Shown: positions 42,433 through 53,335, numbered from the stretch's first letter. The stretch: 64,000 nucleotides of DNA from Alphaproteobacteria bacterium (GCA_030424865.1 JAUHVR010000002.1:124001-188000), one strand, 5' to 3'. Notes: generated by a model not told the origin, from the sequence alone. Program-made: numbers and translations.

Positions 42433-43653
42433 TTACAGCAGCAGCCCGGGGTCATCCCCCAGATCGAGCCCCGGAAAGATCACCTGTTCCAGCGCCGAGC
42501 CCTGCAGCCCGAACATGCCGCGCATGGCCCAGGCCGCATAGGCGCGCACATCGCGCGTGGGCATCAGGTCGCGCCGGGCATAAAGCGCGCTTTCCTCCAG
42601 CCCCGGCCAGTCGCCCAGAACCCGCCCGCCGCGCACTGCGCCCCCGGCGTAAAGCATCGCCCCTGCCGTGCCGTGGTCGGTGCCGCCGGTGCCGTTCATG
42701 CGCGCGGTGCGCCCGAACTCGGTCATGGCCAGAACGGTGGTCTTGGACCAGACGGGCCCCAGCCCCTCTTTCAGCGTGATCAGCGCGTCTGAAAGCTGCC
42801 CCAATGCGCCAGCCAAACCGCGCGTCTGATTGTCATGGGTGTCCCAGCCATTGATCGAGAAAGACGCGATGCGCGCCTCTTCGGCCAGCCGGTCGGCAGC
42901 GAACTGGGCGATTCGTGTGCCCGCGCCCTTTTTCATTGCGGCGGTCATGTCGTTGCGCATTTCCTGACCCATCTCGCGCAGGGTGCCTTCGAAGGCGATG
43001 GCGTCGCCGTCGGTTTCGGCCAGGGCAAAGGCCTGGCTGAGCGCCGATTCAAAGGCCGGGTCGTCCTGCATCACAAGCTGCGCCAGCTTCATGGCCTGCG
43101 GGCTCATGGTCAGATCGCTTTCCGGCGTCCAGCGCGTCACGGGCGCATCACCGTTCAGAACGATCATCTCTTGCCGTCCTATGGCATAGGCGGTTTCCGC
43201 GGAAAGGCCCGGGAACTGCTGCAAGAGCCTGTTCAACCAACCGTCGCGGATCTGCCCGCCCACCTGCGCCGAGCCGGCCTCGAGCAGATCCTGCCCGTCG
43301 AAATGGCTGCGCTTGTCGCGATAGGGTGTCGAAACGGCATGCACAAAGCCGAGCTCGCCGCTGCGCCACATGGGCATCAAAGGGGCCAAGGCGGCGTTCA
43401 TGGCGAAATAACCGTCGAGGTCCATCGCCTTATCCGGGGCATCGCGCCCCAGCGTGGCGAAATCGCGGTCGCCATAGGGTTGGACAACCCCCAGCCCGTC
43501 CATCCCGCCGCGCAGGATGATGACCACCAGTCGGTTGTCCCAGGGCGCGGCCGCAAAGCTGACGGGCGTCAGCAGCGGGCTGGCCGCAGCGGAACAACCC
43601 AGCACGGCAGAGTTCAGAAGAAAGCGACGGCGGTTGATCTGCGATGATGTCAT
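42433..43653 (-). CDS. DUF1501 protein, Tat-exported
   Basis: 406 aa from the ATG at 43653 (GAGG 6 bases upstream). An alternative ATG at 43665 overlaps the DUF1800 stop by ATGA and adds four residues. Twin-arginine signal N-R-R-R-F-L-L-N-S-A (6-15) then a hydrophobic stretch. Body motifs V-V-I-I-L-R-G-G-M-D-G-L, H-F-D-G-Q-D-L-L-E and M-T-E-F-G-R-T-A-R-M-N-G-T-G-G-T-D-H-G resemble the alkaline-phosphatase/sulfatase fold of the family. Usually encoded with DUF1800; joint function unknown. Confidence 0.9.
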   Translation of the reverse strand: MTSSQINRRRFLLNSAVLGCSAAASPLLTPVSFAAAPWDNRLVVIILRGGMDGLGVVQPYGDRDFATLGRDAPDKAMDLDGYFAMNAALAPLMPMWRSGELGFVHAVSTPYRDKRSHFDGQDLLEAGSAQVGGQIRDGWLNRLLQQFPGLSAETAYAIGRQEMIVLNGDAPVTRWTPESDLTMSPQAMKLAQLVMQDDPAFESALSQAFALAETDGDAIAFEGTLREMGQEMRNDMTAAMKKGAGTRIAQFAADRLAEEARIASFSINGWDTHDNQTRGLAGALGQLSDALITLKEGLGPVWSKTTVLAMTEFGRTARMNGTGGTDHGTAGAMLYAGGAVRGGRVLGDWPGLEESALYARRDLMPTRDVRAYAAWAMRGMFGLQGSALEQVIFPGLDLGDDPGLLL

Positions 43654-43661
43654 GACGGACC

Positions 43662-45044
43662 TCATGCTCTCTGAAACGCGGGAGAGGCGAGCACAAGCCC
43701 GATCCCGTCTGATTTGGTCTCGGCCGCCTCGGCGGCAAAGCGCACGGCCTGCGTGACACGGGGACCCAGCGCGGTTTCGACAAAAATCCTGGGGTCGGGC
43801 AGGTCGCGGGTCAGGCGCCCCGGAATGGTCAGCGCCCATTGCAGACGGGCGGCCAGACCCTGCGGCGATAGCCAGGCGCTGTCGGCTTCGGGCAAGCCAT
43901 CCGGGCCATTCGGAGATTCCCAAGTGTGCCCCATCAACTGCATCGGCAACTGAAAGCTGGCGCGCAGCCTCTGTGGGCGCATCTCTTCAAAGGTGGCGGG
44001 CTGCAGCGCAAGGGCACGCAGTGAAGACCCAATGAAGTCCAGCGGTGGTTTGATGTTCGAGCCCGCGCTGCTCCAGGCCTCGGGATGCAAGATCATCGCC
44101 TCATAGACCGCCATCAAGGCCCCGTTCGTGTCCATGTAGGCGTCGGTCATCGCGCGGATCATCGACAGGTCCGGGGTGTCCGAGACGAAATGCACGGCCA
44201 GTTTTGCGCAAAGATGCTGCGCCGTTGCGGGGTGTCGTGCAAGGTCGCGCAACGCGTCGTGAACGTGGTTCAGGCGTGCCGGATCGCCGCCGTATTCGCG
44301 GCCCAGCACAGTTTCGGTGCCGGGTTCCGACAGGCGGCGCAGGAAACGCGGGTTGCCTTCCTTGTCCACGGTCAGCCCGGTAAGCAAGGTCGCCAACTGG
44401 CGCACATCGTCCTGCGAATAGGGGCCGCCCACGCCAAGGGTGTGCAGTTCAAGAATCTCGCGGCCCAGATTTTCGTTCAACCCTTCGCCCCTGTCGCGGT
44501 TCTGCGCCACGGTGCTGTTGGGGCCAAATGAATTGTTCTGGTCCAGATAGCTGACCATCACCGGATGCGTCACCGCCGAAATCAGCATGTCTTCGAACCG
44601 GGCTGCGATGAATGGGCGAATGGCGCTTTCCACGTAAGGCGAAACAGCGGACCGCAATTCGGCGCTTTTGCCGGCGGCGGTGAAGTGGTCGGCCCAGAAA
44701 GCCGTCAGTCTTTCGCGAAACGGTTGGTCCGTCCAGGTTCGGCGCATCAGCGTCTGTCCGAACCATCCAACGGCCTGCATCGCCATGTCCCGTCGTTTCG
44801 CCTTGCGGGCGTTCAGGGCATCTTTGGCCTCTGGCGTGTTCCGCTTCATGGCAAAGTCTTGGGACACCACGTTGAACTCGGCGATTTGCGCCTGATAGGC
44901 CTCGTAGGTCAGGATCGGAAAGCGCGTGGCCGCGTCGTCTGGCGCGATCAGCTGTTCCAGAAGGGCCGAGGCACTGGTCGCAGAGGCAATCTGGGGCGAC
45001 AGTCCGCAGCCAAATCGAATGTCGGCAAGGGCAGGGTCAAACAC
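43662..45044 (-). CDS. DUF1800 protein
   Basis: 460 aa from a GTG at 45044 (V-F-D-P-A-L-A-D-I-R-F-G-C-G-L); no strong ribosome site, so the start is uncertain, and earlier in-frame codons exist to 45233. Family landmarks: R-L-T-A-F-W-A-D-H-F, G-L-N-E-N-L-G-R-E-I-L-E-L-H-T-L-G-V-G-G and L-C-A-K-L-A-V-H-F-V. DUF1800 proteins are of unknown function and form a conserved operon with DUF1501 proteins, as here. Confidence 0.87.
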   Translation of the reverse strand: MFDPALADIRFGCGLSPQIASATSASALLEQLIAPDDAATRFPILTYEAYQAQIAEFNVVSQDFAMKRNTPEAKDALNARKAKRRDMAMQAVGWFGQTLMRRTWTDQPFRERLTAFWADHFTAAGKSAELRSAVSPYVESAIRPFIAARFEDMLISAVTHPVMVSYLDQNNSFGPNSTVAQNRDRGEGLNENLGREILELHTLGVGGPYSQDDVRQLATLLTGLTVDKEGNPRFLRRLSEPGTETVLGREYGGDPARLNHVHDALRDLARHPATAQHLCAKLAVHFVSDTPDLSMIRAMTDAYMDTNGALMAVYEAMILHPEAWSSAGSNIKPPLDFIGSSLRALALQPATFEEMRPQRLRASFQLPMQLMGHTWESPNGPDGLPEADSAWLSPQGLAARLQWALTIPGRLTRDLPDPRIFVETALGPRVTQAVRFAAEAAETKSDGIGLVLASPAFQRA

Positions 45045-45165
45045 GGTCGAAACTTTCTGCTCGGTCGGTAATGGGGCCTGCGGGAAGCATAACAGAGGCG
45101 ACCGGGGTTGGCACCCGGTCGCCTGTGTCGCAGTTGTGCAATGGGTCAATTCTCGCTGATCAAAG

Positions 45166-45378
45166 TCAGGCAGTGCGCAAGGAAAGTGCTTTGGCGTCCA
45201 ACATGTCGGCAAAGGCGTGAAGCCGTGCGGCAATGGTTTCGCAGATGGCGCAGGTGATCCGGGTGCGCGGGGACAGTGTCTTGTGGGCCAAGGCCTCGTT
45301 CAGCTTGGGGTCCCAACCGGCGCGAAGCATCATCATGTCGGTCTCGGAAAAGCGGGGGGTGTTGGCGGTCTGTTTCAT
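45166..45378 (-). CDS. Small hypothetical protein divergent from a LysR regulator
   Basis: 70 aa from the ATG at 45378, preceded by AAAGGACAC. Helical, with two Cys (C-A-I-C) in a possible C-x2-C pair and E-T-I-A-A-R-L-H-A-F-A-D-M-L. No signal peptide. I do not recognise the family. The position, divergent from a LysR gene with an operator-like palindrome between them, suggests it may be that regulator's target. Confidence 0.6.
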   Translation of the reverse strand: MKQTANTPRFSETDMMMLRAGWDPKLNEALAHKTLSPRTRITCAICETIAARLHAFADMLDAKALSLRTA

Positions 45379-45473
45379 GATCGTGTCCTTTGGCAAGGTG
45401 TGTGTGATGCGGCGCCTGACCTCACCTTGCCCGCTGTGCCGCGCCGCGACAAACGATGGTTTTTTGCTCCATG

Positions 45474-45490
45474 CACAAAGGAAATTTGTG
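45474..45490. promoter_or_regulatory. CACAAA-N5-TTTGTG palindrome, probable LysR binding site
   Basis: Perfect 6-bp arms spaced by 5 in the gap between the 70-aa gene and the divergent lysR gene, containing a T-N11-A LysR box pattern, 12 bp upstream of the lysR ATG. This is a typical autoregulatory site. Confidence 0.55.
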
Positions 45491-45501
45491 TATGATCCGG
45501 T

Positions 45502-46416
45502 ATGACCCGCCGTATGCCGCCCCTGAAACAGCTTCACGCCTTCGAGGCCGCCGCGCGGCATCAAAGCTTCAAGCTGGCCGCCGAGGAACTGCATGTCACC
45601 CAGGCTGCGGTCAGCCACCAGGTTCGCGCGCTGGAAGAGCACATGGGCCAGCAGCTGTTTGTGCGAAAGACACGCCAGGTGGTGCTGACGCCCCAGGCCA
45701 AAGGCTTTGCCGAGGCGCTGGCACAAGCCTTTGACACGATTGCAGAGGCGGCGCATCGGATGGAGGATGTGCCAATGGAAGGCGAACTGAAACTTTCGGT
45801 CGCACCTTTCTTTGCCAATCGTCTGCTGTTGCCACGCCTGGCAAGGTTTGCCGAGAAATTTCCAAAGATCGCGGTCAGACCCTTCATGTCGTCCACATAT
45901 GTCGACCCGGTTGACGAAGGTTTTGACGGGCTCATCCGCTATGGCGGCGGAACATGGGACGGGTTGACCGCATTAAGGCTATATGACGATTGCGTCACAC
46001 CCGTGGCCGCGCCGTCATACATCACAGAGCGGACTCTTCCGATGTCCCCGGAAGATATTGCCCGAACTGTGATGAGTTCAAATTCCCAGAACCGCCGGGA
46101 TTGGTCCAACTGGTTTGCGGCGGTCGGATACACGCCAGATTTCGAGATGACTGTTATCGACTATCCCGACCGTGCAAGGGCAATTGATCTTGCGATCTCG
46201 GGCGGCGGTGTGGCTTTGACAGACCTGCATATCATCGCGCCCGATCTGGCATCGGGCGCGCTTATACAGTTGCATCCGGTGGCGGTACCCAGCGAGAAGA
46301 ACATGTACCTCGCCTTTCCCGAAACCGGGCGGCCGGACCCTCGCCTTATGGCGTTTTTCGACTGGTTCCGTCAGGACCTTCTGGCGATGGAAGCCGACTT
46401 CACTCCTGCGGGATGA
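45502..46416 (+). CDS. LysR-family regulator (GcvA-like)
   Basis: 304 aa. HTH in residues 8-60: [32 protein letters not shown]. The substrate domain has the GcvA-like [11 protein letters not shown] and G-G-G-V-A-L stretches. Such regulators control varied targets, including glycine cleavage and beta-lactamase genes; none is nearby. Its 3' end overlaps the convergent aspS by 17 bp. Confidence 0.92.
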   Translation: MTRRMPPLKQLHAFEAAARHQSFKLAAEELHVTQAAVSHQVRALEEHMGQQLFVRKTRQVVLTPQAKGFAEALAQAFDTIAEAAHRMEDVPMEGELKLSVAPFFANRLLLPRLARFAEKFPKIAVRPFMSSTYVDPVDEGFDGLIRYGGGTWDGLTALRLYDDCVTPVAAPSYITERTLPMSPEDIARTVMSSNSQNRRDWSNWFAAVGYTPDFEMTVIDYPDRARAIDLAISGGGVALTDLHIIAPDLASGALIQLHPVAVPSEKNMYLAFPETGRPDPRLMAFFDWFRQDLLAMEADFTPAG

Positions 46417-48256
46417 CCCGCAGCGACAGCTCCATCAGCTGGTCGCTGGTCGGATCCGACGGCGCGGCCATCATCAGGTCTTCGGCGCGCTGGTTCATCG
46501 GGAACATGATCACCTCGCGGATGTTCTGTTCCTCGGCCAGCAGCATGACGATCCGGTCGATGCCCGCCGCGCAGCCACCGTGCGGCGGGGCGCCGTAGTG
46601 GAACGCATTGAACAAAGCGCCAAAGCGGTTTTTCACCTCGTCTTCGCCATAACCGGCCAGTTCAAAGGCCTTGAGCATCACCTCGGGCTTGTGGTTCCGG
46701 ATCGCACCCGAGACCAGTTCATAGCCGTTGCACGCGAGGTCATACTGGAAGCCGCGCACCGCCAGCGGATCGCCGTTCAGCGCCTCCATCCCGCCCTGCG
46801 GCATCGAGAAGGGGTTGTGCTCAAAGTCGATCGCGCCGGTTTCTTCGTCCTGCTCGTAGATCGGGAAATCCACGATCCAGGCAAAGGCGAAACGGCTTTC
46901 GTCGATCAGCTTCAGCTCACGGCCGATCTCGGCGCGGGCACGGCCTGCGACGGCTTCAAAGACCTTGGGCTTGCCGCCCAGGAAGAAGGCTGCATCGCCG
47001 ATGCCAAGCCCCAGCTGCTGGCGGATTGCCTCGGTACGCTCGGGGCCGATGTTCTTGGCCAGCGGACCGGCGGCTTCCATGCCACCTTCGACCTCGCCCG
47101 ACTTCAGCTTGGCCTGCGCTTCCTTGACAGTGATGCCCAGTTCCTGCGCCACCGCGTCGGCGGTTTTTTCGCGCCAGAAGATATAGCCCATCCCCGGCAG
47201 GCCCTCTTTCTGGGCCCAGCTGTTCATGCGGTCACAGAACTTGCGCCCGCCGCCACCCGGTGCCGGGATGGCGCGGATCTGGGTGCCTTCCTGCTCCAGG
47301 AGCTTGGCGAAGATGGCAAAGCCCGATCCCGCGAAATGGTCGCTGACGATCTGCATCTTGATCGGGTTGCGCAGGTCGGGCTTGTCGGTGCCGTACCACA
47401 GCGCGGCGTCCTTGTAGGAAATTTGCGGCCACTCTGCCGGGTTGTCGACCGATTTGCCGCCGCCGAATTCTTCGAACACGCCCGCGATCACCGGGCTGAT
47501 GGTGTCAAAGACATCCTGCTGCTCGACAAAGGACATCTCCATGTCGAGCTGGTAGAAATCGGTGGGCGAACGGTCGGCGCGCGGGTCTTCGTCACGGAAA
47601 CAGGGCGCGATCTGGAAATACTTGTCAAAGCCCGAGACCATGATCAGCTGTTTGAACTGCTGCGGGGCCTGGGGCAGGGCATAGAACTTGCCCGGATGCA
47701 GACGCGAGGGCACCAGGAAGTCGCGCGCGCCTTCGGGCGACGAGGCGGTGATGATCGGCGTCTGATACTCGCGGAAGTTCAGATCCCACATGCGCTTGCG
47801 GATCGACGAAACCACGTCGGATCGCAGGGTCATGTTCTTTTGCATCGCCTCGCGCCGCAGGTCGAGATAGCGGTACTTCAGGCGGGTTTCCTCGGGGTAT
47901 TCCTGATCGCCAAAGACGATCAGCGGCAGCTCGTCCGCGGCGCCCAGCACTTCCATGTCGCGGATAAAGACCTCGATCTCACCGGTGGGCAGCTTGGGGT
48001 TGATCAGGCTTTCGTCGCGGGCCTTCACGTTGCCGTCGATGCGGATGCACCATTCGCTGCGGACCTTTTCAACCTCGTTGAAAACGGGGCTGTCGGGGTC
48101 ACACAGAACCTGGGTCACGCCATAGTGGTCGCGCAGGTCGATGAACAGAACGCCGCCGTGATCTCGGATCCGGTGCACCCAGCCCGACAGGCGGACGGTT
48201 TCGCCTTCGTTCGATTTGGTCAGCTCGGCGCAGGTATGGCTGCGGTATGCGTGCAT
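46400..48256 (-). CDS. aspS: Aspartyl-tRNA synthetase
   Basis: 618 aa from the ATG at 48256 ([12 protein letters not shown]). N-terminal OB anticodon domain with [13 protein letters not shown], class II motif 2 [10 protein letters not shown], the bacterial insertion (GAD) domain and motif 3 G-I-D-R-I-V-M-L-L. Slightly longer than E. coli AspRS (590). Ends with the common R-V-I-P-Q-E tail. Charges tRNA-Asp, and possibly tRNA-Asn if the genome lacks AsnRS, which cannot be seen here. Confidence 0.96.
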   Translation of the reverse strand: MHAYRSHTCAELTKSNEGETVRLSGWVHRIRDHGGVLFIDLRDHYGVTQVLCDPDSPVFNEVEKVRSEWCIRIDGNVKARDESLINPKLPTGEIEVFIRDMEVLGAADELPLIVFGDQEYPEETRLKYRYLDLRREAMQKNMTLRSDVVSSIRKRMWDLNFREYQTPIITASSPEGARDFLVPSRLHPGKFYALPQAPQQFKQLIMVSGFDKYFQIAPCFRDEDPRADRSPTDFYQLDMEMSFVEQQDVFDTISPVIAGVFEEFGGGKSVDNPAEWPQISYKDAALWYGTDKPDLRNPIKMQIVSDHFAGSGFAIFAKLLEQEGTQIRAIPAPGGGGRKFCDRMNSWAQKEGLPGMGYIFWREKTADAVAQELGITVKEAQAKLKSGEVEGGMEAAGPLAKNIGPERTEAIRQQLGLGIGDAAFFLGGKPKVFEAVAGRARAEIGRELKLIDESRFAFAWIVDFPIYEQDEETGAIDFEHNPFSMPQGGMEALNGDPLAVRGFQYDLACNGYELVSGAIRNHKPEVMLKAFELAGYGEDEVKNRFGALFNAFHYGAPPHGGCAAGIDRIVMLLAEEQNIREVIMFPMNQRAEDLMMAAPSDPTSDQLMELSLRVIPQE

Positions 48257-48353
48257 GGGATGGCCCTTCGGCAAAGTGCGGAAATTCCCGGCTGATACAC
48301 CTGTGATGGGGACGGAAGTCAAGGCGCTGACATGCCACGGCCCGGATGAAACA

Positions 48354-48409
48354 TTGAGATTCAGCGATGTCACGGTAAAGTTTGGGTTCGAATCGCGGCA
48401 AACCGCGAT
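48354..48409 (+). promoter_or_regulatory. Putative promoter and leader hairpin of the cfa-like gene
   Basis: TTGAGA (48354-48359) and TAAAGT (48376-48381) with 16-bp spacing resemble a sigma-70 promoter. A perfect ATCGCGG/CCGCGAT stem with CAAA loop follows at 48392-48409, ending 20 bp before the ATG. Assignment is by eye. Confidence 0.35.
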
Positions 48410-48429
48410 CAACAAGGTGGGACATTGCT

Positions 48430-49638
48430 ATGTGGGATCGTGTTTTTCACGCGATGCTGTCAAAGCTGGTCCGCAAGGGCCGTTTGACAGTCGTCATGCC
48501 AGACGGACAAAACATCGTCTACGAGGGCGGCCCCGGTCGCGAAGGCTATATCCGCATCGCGGATGCCTCGGCTGTGGGCAAGATGGTGCGCCGCCCGGGT
48601 CTTGCGCTGGGCGAAGCCTATATGGACGGCACCATCGAAATCCCCGAAGAACGGCTGTTCGACACTTTGACGATGCTGATCGAGAACATGAACGCAGGCG
48701 GCACGCCTGTCTGGTTCAATACGATGACGGCGATCAGCAACCGGATGCGCCGGTTCATGCAGCGCAATACCCCGGTGACGTCGCAGCGCAACGTGGCGCA
48801 TCACTATGACATCTCGGACGATCTCTACGCTTTGTTCCTGGACAAGGACATGCAGTACAGCTGTGCCTATTTCACCGACCCGGACATGCCGCTGGAAGAT
48901 GCGCAAATTGCCAAGAAACGGCACATCGCCAAAAAGCTGCAGATCGAGCCGGGGATGAAGGTCCTGGACATCGGCTGCGGCTGGGGCGGGATGTCGATCA
49001 CGCTGGCCAAGGAATTCGGCGCGCAGGTTGTGGGCGTGACCCTGTCCAAGAACCAGCTCGCCACCGCGCAGGCCCGGGTCAAGGCAGAGGGGCTGGAGGA
49101 CCGAATCGATCTGCGCCTTCAGGATTACCGGCATCTGGATGAACCCTTTGATCGCATTGTCAGCGTCGGCATGCTGGAACACGTCGGCCTGCCGCAGCTG
49201 GATGTCTATTTCAGGAAGGTGGCGGATCTGCTGACAGATGACGGCATCGGGTTGATCCATTCGATCACCAAGGTCGGACCGGGCACCGAAAACAATGCCT
49301 GGATCAACAAGTACATCTTCCCGGGCAGCTACGCCCCTGCCGGGTCCGAGGTGCATGCCTCTATCGACAAGGCGCGCCTTGTGGTGGCGGATATCGAAAG
49401 CTGGCGGCAGCATTATTCGTTTACCCTGCGTGAATGGCGCAAACGGTTTCAGGCCAGCGCGCAGACGATCATCGCCCAGTATGACGAACGCTTTTATCGC
49501 ATGTTCACCTTTTACCTGGTCTCGATGCAGGCGTCGTTCATGCACGGGCAGATCATGGTGCAGCAGTTTCAGGTCAGCAAATCCCTCGGTGACGTGAACA
49601 TCACCCGCGACTACCTGTATCGCACCGTTGATGCGTAA
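48430..49638 (+). CDS. Cyclopropane-fatty-acyl-phospholipid synthase-family methyltransferase
   Basis: 402 aa from the ATG at 48430. SAM-binding V-L-D-I-G-C-G-W-G-G-M-S and downstream V-S-V-G-M-L-E-H-V-G, plus Y-S-C-A-Y-F and H-H-Y-D-I-S-D-D-L-Y in the substrate region, all typical of CFA synthases. An N-terminal SCP-like lipid-binding domain of about 90 residues is also typical. It would methylate double bonds of membrane phospholipid acyl chains. Alphaproteobacteria often have several paralogues, so the exact product is not certain. Confidence 0.92.
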   Translation: MWDRVFHAMLSKLVRKGRLTVVMPDGQNIVYEGGPGREGYIRIADASAVGKMVRRPGLALGEAYMDGTIEIPEERLFDTLTMLIENMNAGGTPVWFNTMTAISNRMRRFMQRNTPVTSQRNVAHHYDISDDLYALFLDKDMQYSCAYFTDPDMPLEDAQIAKKRHIAKKLQIEPGMKVLDIGCGWGGMSITLAKEFGAQVVGVTLSKNQLATAQARVKAEGLEDRIDLRLQDYRHLDEPFDRIVSVGMLEHVGLPQLDVYFRKVADLLTDDGIGLIHSITKVGPGTENNAWINKYIFPGSYAPAGSEVHASIDKARLVVADIESWRQHYSFTLREWRKRFQASAQTIIAQYDERFYRMFTFYLVSMQASFMHGQIMVQQFQVSKSLGDVNITRDYLYRTVDA

Positions 49639-49644
49639 TCGGGC

Positions 49645-49708
49645 TTGATCCCGGCCCGCGCCTGTCTATAACCCCGGAGAATTTCGCGCCGAAGCCTCCC
49701 TCGGCGCG
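49645..49708 (+). promoter_or_regulatory. Putative carB promoter and leader stem-loop
   Basis: TTGATC (49645-49650) and TATAAC (49667-49672) are 16 bp apart. The leader then forms a perfect 8-bp stem, CGCGCCGA (49685-49692) with TCGGCGCG (49701-49708) and an 8-base loop, 27 bp before the carB ATG. Confidence 0.42.
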
Positions 49709-49735
49709 GTCACGCGCGCGCTCAAGAGGTCTGAC

Positions 49736-52700
49736 ATGCCCAAACGTACCGATATCTCGTCAATCATGATCATCGGCGCAGGGCCCATTGTGATCGGTCA
49801 GGCCTGCGAGTTCGACTATTCGGGCGCCCAGGCCTGCAAGGCGCTGCGGGAAGAAGGGTACCGGGTCATCCTTGTGAACTCGAACCCTGCCACGATCATG
49901 ACCGACCCGGAACTGGCCGATGCCACGTATATCGAGCCGATCACGCCGGACGTGGTCGCCAAGATTATCGAAAAAGAGCGCCCCGACGCGCTGTTGCCGA
50001 CGATGGGCGGCCAGACCGGCCTGAACACCTCGCTCGCGCTGGAAGAGATGGGCGTGCTGGACAAATTCGGGGTCGAGATGATCGGCGCCAAGCGCGATGC
50101 CATTGAAATGGCTGAAGATCGCAAGCTCTTCCGCGAGGCGATGGACCGCCTGGGCATCGAAAACCCGCGCGCCGCAATTGTCACCGCGCCCACTGGCGAA
50201 GACGGGAAAAAGGACCTTGCCGCCGGCGTCGCGATTGCGATGGACACGCTGGAAGAGATCGGCCTGCCCGCGATCATTCGCCCGGCCTTTACGCTGGGTG
50301 GCACCGGCGGTGGCGTGGCCTACAACCGTGACGATTACGAGGCGATCTGCCGGTCGGGCATGGACGCCTCGCCCGTGGGTCAGATCCTGGTCGACGAGTC
50401 GCTGCTTGGCTGGAAAGAATACGAGATGGAGGTTGTCCGCGACCGCGCCGACAACGCCATCATCGTCTGCGCGATCGAGAACGTCGATCCGATGGGCGTG
50501 CACACGGGTGATTCGATCACCGTCGCCCCGGCGCTGACGCTGACCGACAAAGAATACCAGATCATGCGCAACCACTCGATCAACGTATTGCGTGAAATCG
50601 GCGTGGAAACCGGCGGGTCGAACGTGCAATGGGCGGTGAACCCGGTTGATGGCCGCATGGTGGTGATCGAGATGAATCCGCGCGTGTCGCGGTCTTCGGC
50701 GCTGGCGTCCAAGGCAACTGGTTTCCCGATTGCCAAGATCGCCGCCAAGCTGGCGGTTGGCTATACGCTCGATGAGCTCGACAACGACATCACCAAGGTC
50801 ACCCCGGCCTCGTTCGAGCCGACGATTGACTACGTCGTCACCAAGATCCCGAAATTCGCCTTCGAGAAATTCCCGGGCTCCGAGCCCTATCTGACCACCG
50901 CCATGAAATCGGTGGGCGAGGCAATGTCGATCGGCCGCACGATCCACGAATCGATGCAAAAGGCGCTGGCCTCGATGGAGCAGGGCCTGACCGGGTTCGA
51001 CGAGGTCGAAATCGAAGGCGCGCCCGAGAAGTCGGCAGTCATCAAGGCGATCAGCGCCCAGACGCCCGACCGACTGCGCACCATCGCGCAAGCCATGCGC
51101 GAAGGTCTGACGGACGACGAGATTCAGGCCGCAACTGCCTTTGACCCCTGGTTCCTGGCCCGCATCCGCGAGATTGTGGATGCCGAGGCCGAGGTCCGCA
51201 AAAACGGCCTGCCCATGACCGAAGAGGGCCTGCGCGACCTCAAGATGCTGGGCTTCACCGACGCCCGCCTGGGCAAGCTGACCGGCCGGGACGAAGACAA
51301 CGTCCGCCGCGCCCGTCACAACCTGGGTGTCACCGCCGTCTTCAAACGCATCGACACCTGTGCCGCCGAGTTCGAGGCGCAGACCCCCTATATGTACTCC
51401 ACCTACGAAGAGCCCATGATGGGCGAGGTGGAATGCGAAAGCCGTCCGACGGACCGCAAGAAAGTGGTCATCCTCGGCGGTGGCCCGAACCGGATCGGGC
51501 AGGGGATCGAGTTTGACTACTGCTGCTGCCACGCCTGCTTTGCGCTGACGGACGTGGGTTATGAAACCATCATGATCAACTGCAACCCCGAGACCGTGTC
51601 GACCGACTACGACACCTCGGACCGGCTGTATTTTGAGCCGCTGACCTTTGAACATGTGATGGAGATCCTGCGCGTCGAACAGCAGAACGGCACTCTGCAC
51701 GGCGTCATCGTGCAGTTCGGTGGCCAGACCCCGCTGAAGCTGGCCAATGCGCTGGAAGAGGCCGGCATCCCGATCCTGGGCACCTCGCCCGACGCGATTG
51801 ACCTGGCCGAAGACCGCGAACGCTTTCAGGCGCTGGTGAACCAGCTGGGTCTGAAGCAGCCGAAAAACGGCATCGCCTCGACCGACGCTCAGGCGCTGAA
51901 AATCGCCGCCGAAATCGGCTTCCCTCTGGTCATCCGTCCGTCGTACGTGCTGGGCGGCCGTGCGATGGAGATCGTCCGCGATCAGGCGCAGTTGGAACGC
52001 TATATCTCTGAGGCCGTTGTGGTCTCGGGCGACAGCCCCGTACTGCTCGACAGCTACCTGTCGGGCGCGGTGGAACTGGACGTCGACGCGCTGTCAGATG
52101 GCACCGCCGTGCACGTCACCGGCATCATGCAGCACATCGAAGAGGCGGGCGTGCATTCGGGTGACTCAGCCTGCTCGCTGCCGCCCTATTCGCTGGACAA
52201 GGCCACCCTGGCCGAGGTCAACCGCCAGACCGAGGCGCTGGCGCTGGCGCTGAACGTGCGCGGCCTGATGAACGTGCAGTTCGCGATCAAGGACGGCGAG
52301 ATATACCTGATCGAGGTGAACCCCCGTGCCTCGCGCACCGTGCCCTTCGTCGCCAAGGCCACAGACAGCGCCATCGCCTCGATCGCCGCGCGCATCATGG
52401 CGGGCGAACCGCTGTCGAACTTCCCCCAGCGCCCGCCCTATCCGGCGGACGCGGGCTATGGCACCACCCTGCCGCTGGCCGATCCGATGACGCTGGCCGA
52501 TCCGAACATGCCCTGGTTCTCGGTCAAAGAGGCGGTTCTGCCTTTCGCCCGCTTCCCCGGCGTCGATACCATTCTGGGCCCCGAAATGCGCTCGACCGGC
52601 GAGGTCATGGGCTGGGACCGCAGCTTCCCACGCGCCTTCCTGAAGGCGCAGATGGGCGCGGGCACCTCGCTGCCAGAAAGCGGCGCGGTCTTCTTCTCGA

Positions 52701-53068
52701 TCAAGGACGATGACAAGACGCCCCAACTAGCCGAAACCGCGCAAGTGCTTGACAAGCTGGGCTTTTCCATTGTCGCCACCGGCGGCACGGCGGACTTCCT
52801 TGAGGCGAACGGCCTGACCTGCGAGCGGGTCAAGAAGGTCTATGAGGGCCGCCCGAACATCGTCGACGTGATGAAAGACGGCGGCATCCAGCTGGTGATG
52901 AACACCACCGAAGGCGCCGCGGCGGTCGAGGACTCCCGCGAAATCCGCTCGGTCGCTTTGTACGACAAGATCCCCTATTTCACCACGGCAGCAGGCGCCC
53001 ATGCAGCGGCGCTGGCGATGAAAGAGCGTGGCGAGGGGGAGATTGTGGTTAAAGCCCTCCAAGGCTAA
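49736..53068 (+). CDS. carB: Carbamoyl-phosphate synthase large subunit
   Basis: 1110 aa, full length. Two ATP-grasp halves are evident: the first with [16 protein letters not shown] (18-33), [12 protein letters not shown] and [13 protein letters not shown]; the second with [24 protein letters not shown] and [10 protein letters not shown]. The C-terminal MGS-like regulatory domain (A-T-G-G-T-A-D-F-L) is intact. Makes carbamoyl phosphate for pyrimidine and arginine synthesis with CarA, which is not adjacent. Confidence 0.98.
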   Translation: MPKRTDISSIMIIGAGPIVIGQACEFDYSGAQACKALREEGYRVILVNSNPATIMTDPELADATYIEPITPDVVAKIIEKERPDALLPTMGGQTGLNTSLALEEMGVLDKFGVEMIGAKRDAIEMAEDRKLFREAMDRLGIENPRAAIVTAPTGEDGKKDLAAGVAIAMDTLEEIGLPAIIRPAFTLGGTGGGVAYNRDDYEAICRSGMDASPVGQILVDESLLGWKEYEMEVVRDRADNAIIVCAIENVDPMGVHTGDSITVAPALTLTDKEYQIMRNHSINVLREIGVETGGSNVQWAVNPVDGRMVVIEMNPRVSRSSALASKATGFPIAKIAAKLAVGYTLDELDNDITKVTPASFEPTIDYVVTKIPKFAFEKFPGSEPYLTTAMKSVGEAMSIGRTIHESMQKALASMEQGLTGFDEVEIEGAPEKSAVIKAISAQTPDRLRTIAQAMREGLTDDEIQAATAFDPWFLARIREIVDAEAEVRKNGLPMTEEGLRDLKMLGFTDARLGKLTGRDEDNVRRARHNLGVTAVFKRIDTCAAEFEAQTPYMYSTYEEPMMGEVECESRPTDRKKVVILGGGPNRIGQGIEFDYCCCHACFALTDVGYETIMINCNPETVSTDYDTSDRLYFEPLTFEHVMEILRVEQQNGTLHGVIVQFGGQTPLKLANALEEAGIPILGTSPDAIDLAEDRERFQALVNQLGLKQPKNGIASTDAQALKIAAEIGFPLVIRPSYVLGGRAMEIVRDQAQLERYISEAVVVSGDSPVLLDSYLSGAVELDVDALSDGTAVHVTGIMQHIEEAGVHSGDSACSLPPYSLDKATLAEVNRQTEALALALNVRGLMNVQFAIKDGEIYLIEVNPRASRTVPFVAKATDSAIASIAARIMAGEPLSNFPQRPPYPADAGYGTTLPLADPMTLADPNMPWFSVKEAVLPFARFPGVDTILGPEMRSTGEVMGWDRSFPRAFLKAQMGAGTSLPESGAVFFSIKDDDKTPQLAETAQVLDKLGFSIVATGGTADFLEANGLTCERVKKVYEGRPNIVDVMKDGGIQLVMNTTEGAAAVEDSREIRSVALYDKIPYFTTAAGAHAAALAMKERGEGEIVVKALQG

Positions 53069-53085
53069 CCCTTCGTTTAAAGGCG

Positions 53086-53109
53086 CGCGCCCGGCGCTGG
53101 TTGGGCGCG
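53086..53109 (+). other. GC-rich stem-loop after carB
   Basis: CGCGCCC (53086-53092) pairs with GGGCGCG (53103-53109) 18 bp after the carB stop. No T run follows, so terminator function is uncertain. The rest of the 267-bp gap to gpmI shows no gene. Confidence 0.35.
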
Positions 53110-53335
53110 GGCTCTCGTTGACTAGTGTGCGGCACCGCTCTGCAAGACATGCAATGATCGCAAGACGTCGCCCTCGCGCCCTGAAAGGGGAGGGTCGGAC
53201 GCGGCCCGACCTGTTGGCCGGGCACATCAGCAAAGTTACCGTAGAACAATCGCGCACATTGTGTGTCGTCCCTTCCACACCCCCCCACCCCTCTGCTAAA
53301 CCACGCCCAACCCCGAACCTCCCGGAAGGCGTGAC

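Noticed and set aside
46580-48295. A 571-codon open frame antisense to aspS
   Set aside because: Composition is low in recognisable motifs and follows the third-position bias of aspS on the other strand; not a gene.
49760-51700. A 646-codon open frame antisense to carB
   Set aside because: It mirrors the codon pattern of carB, is His/Arg/Asp-rich with no domain, and has no ribosome site; it is a shadow of a GC-rich gene.
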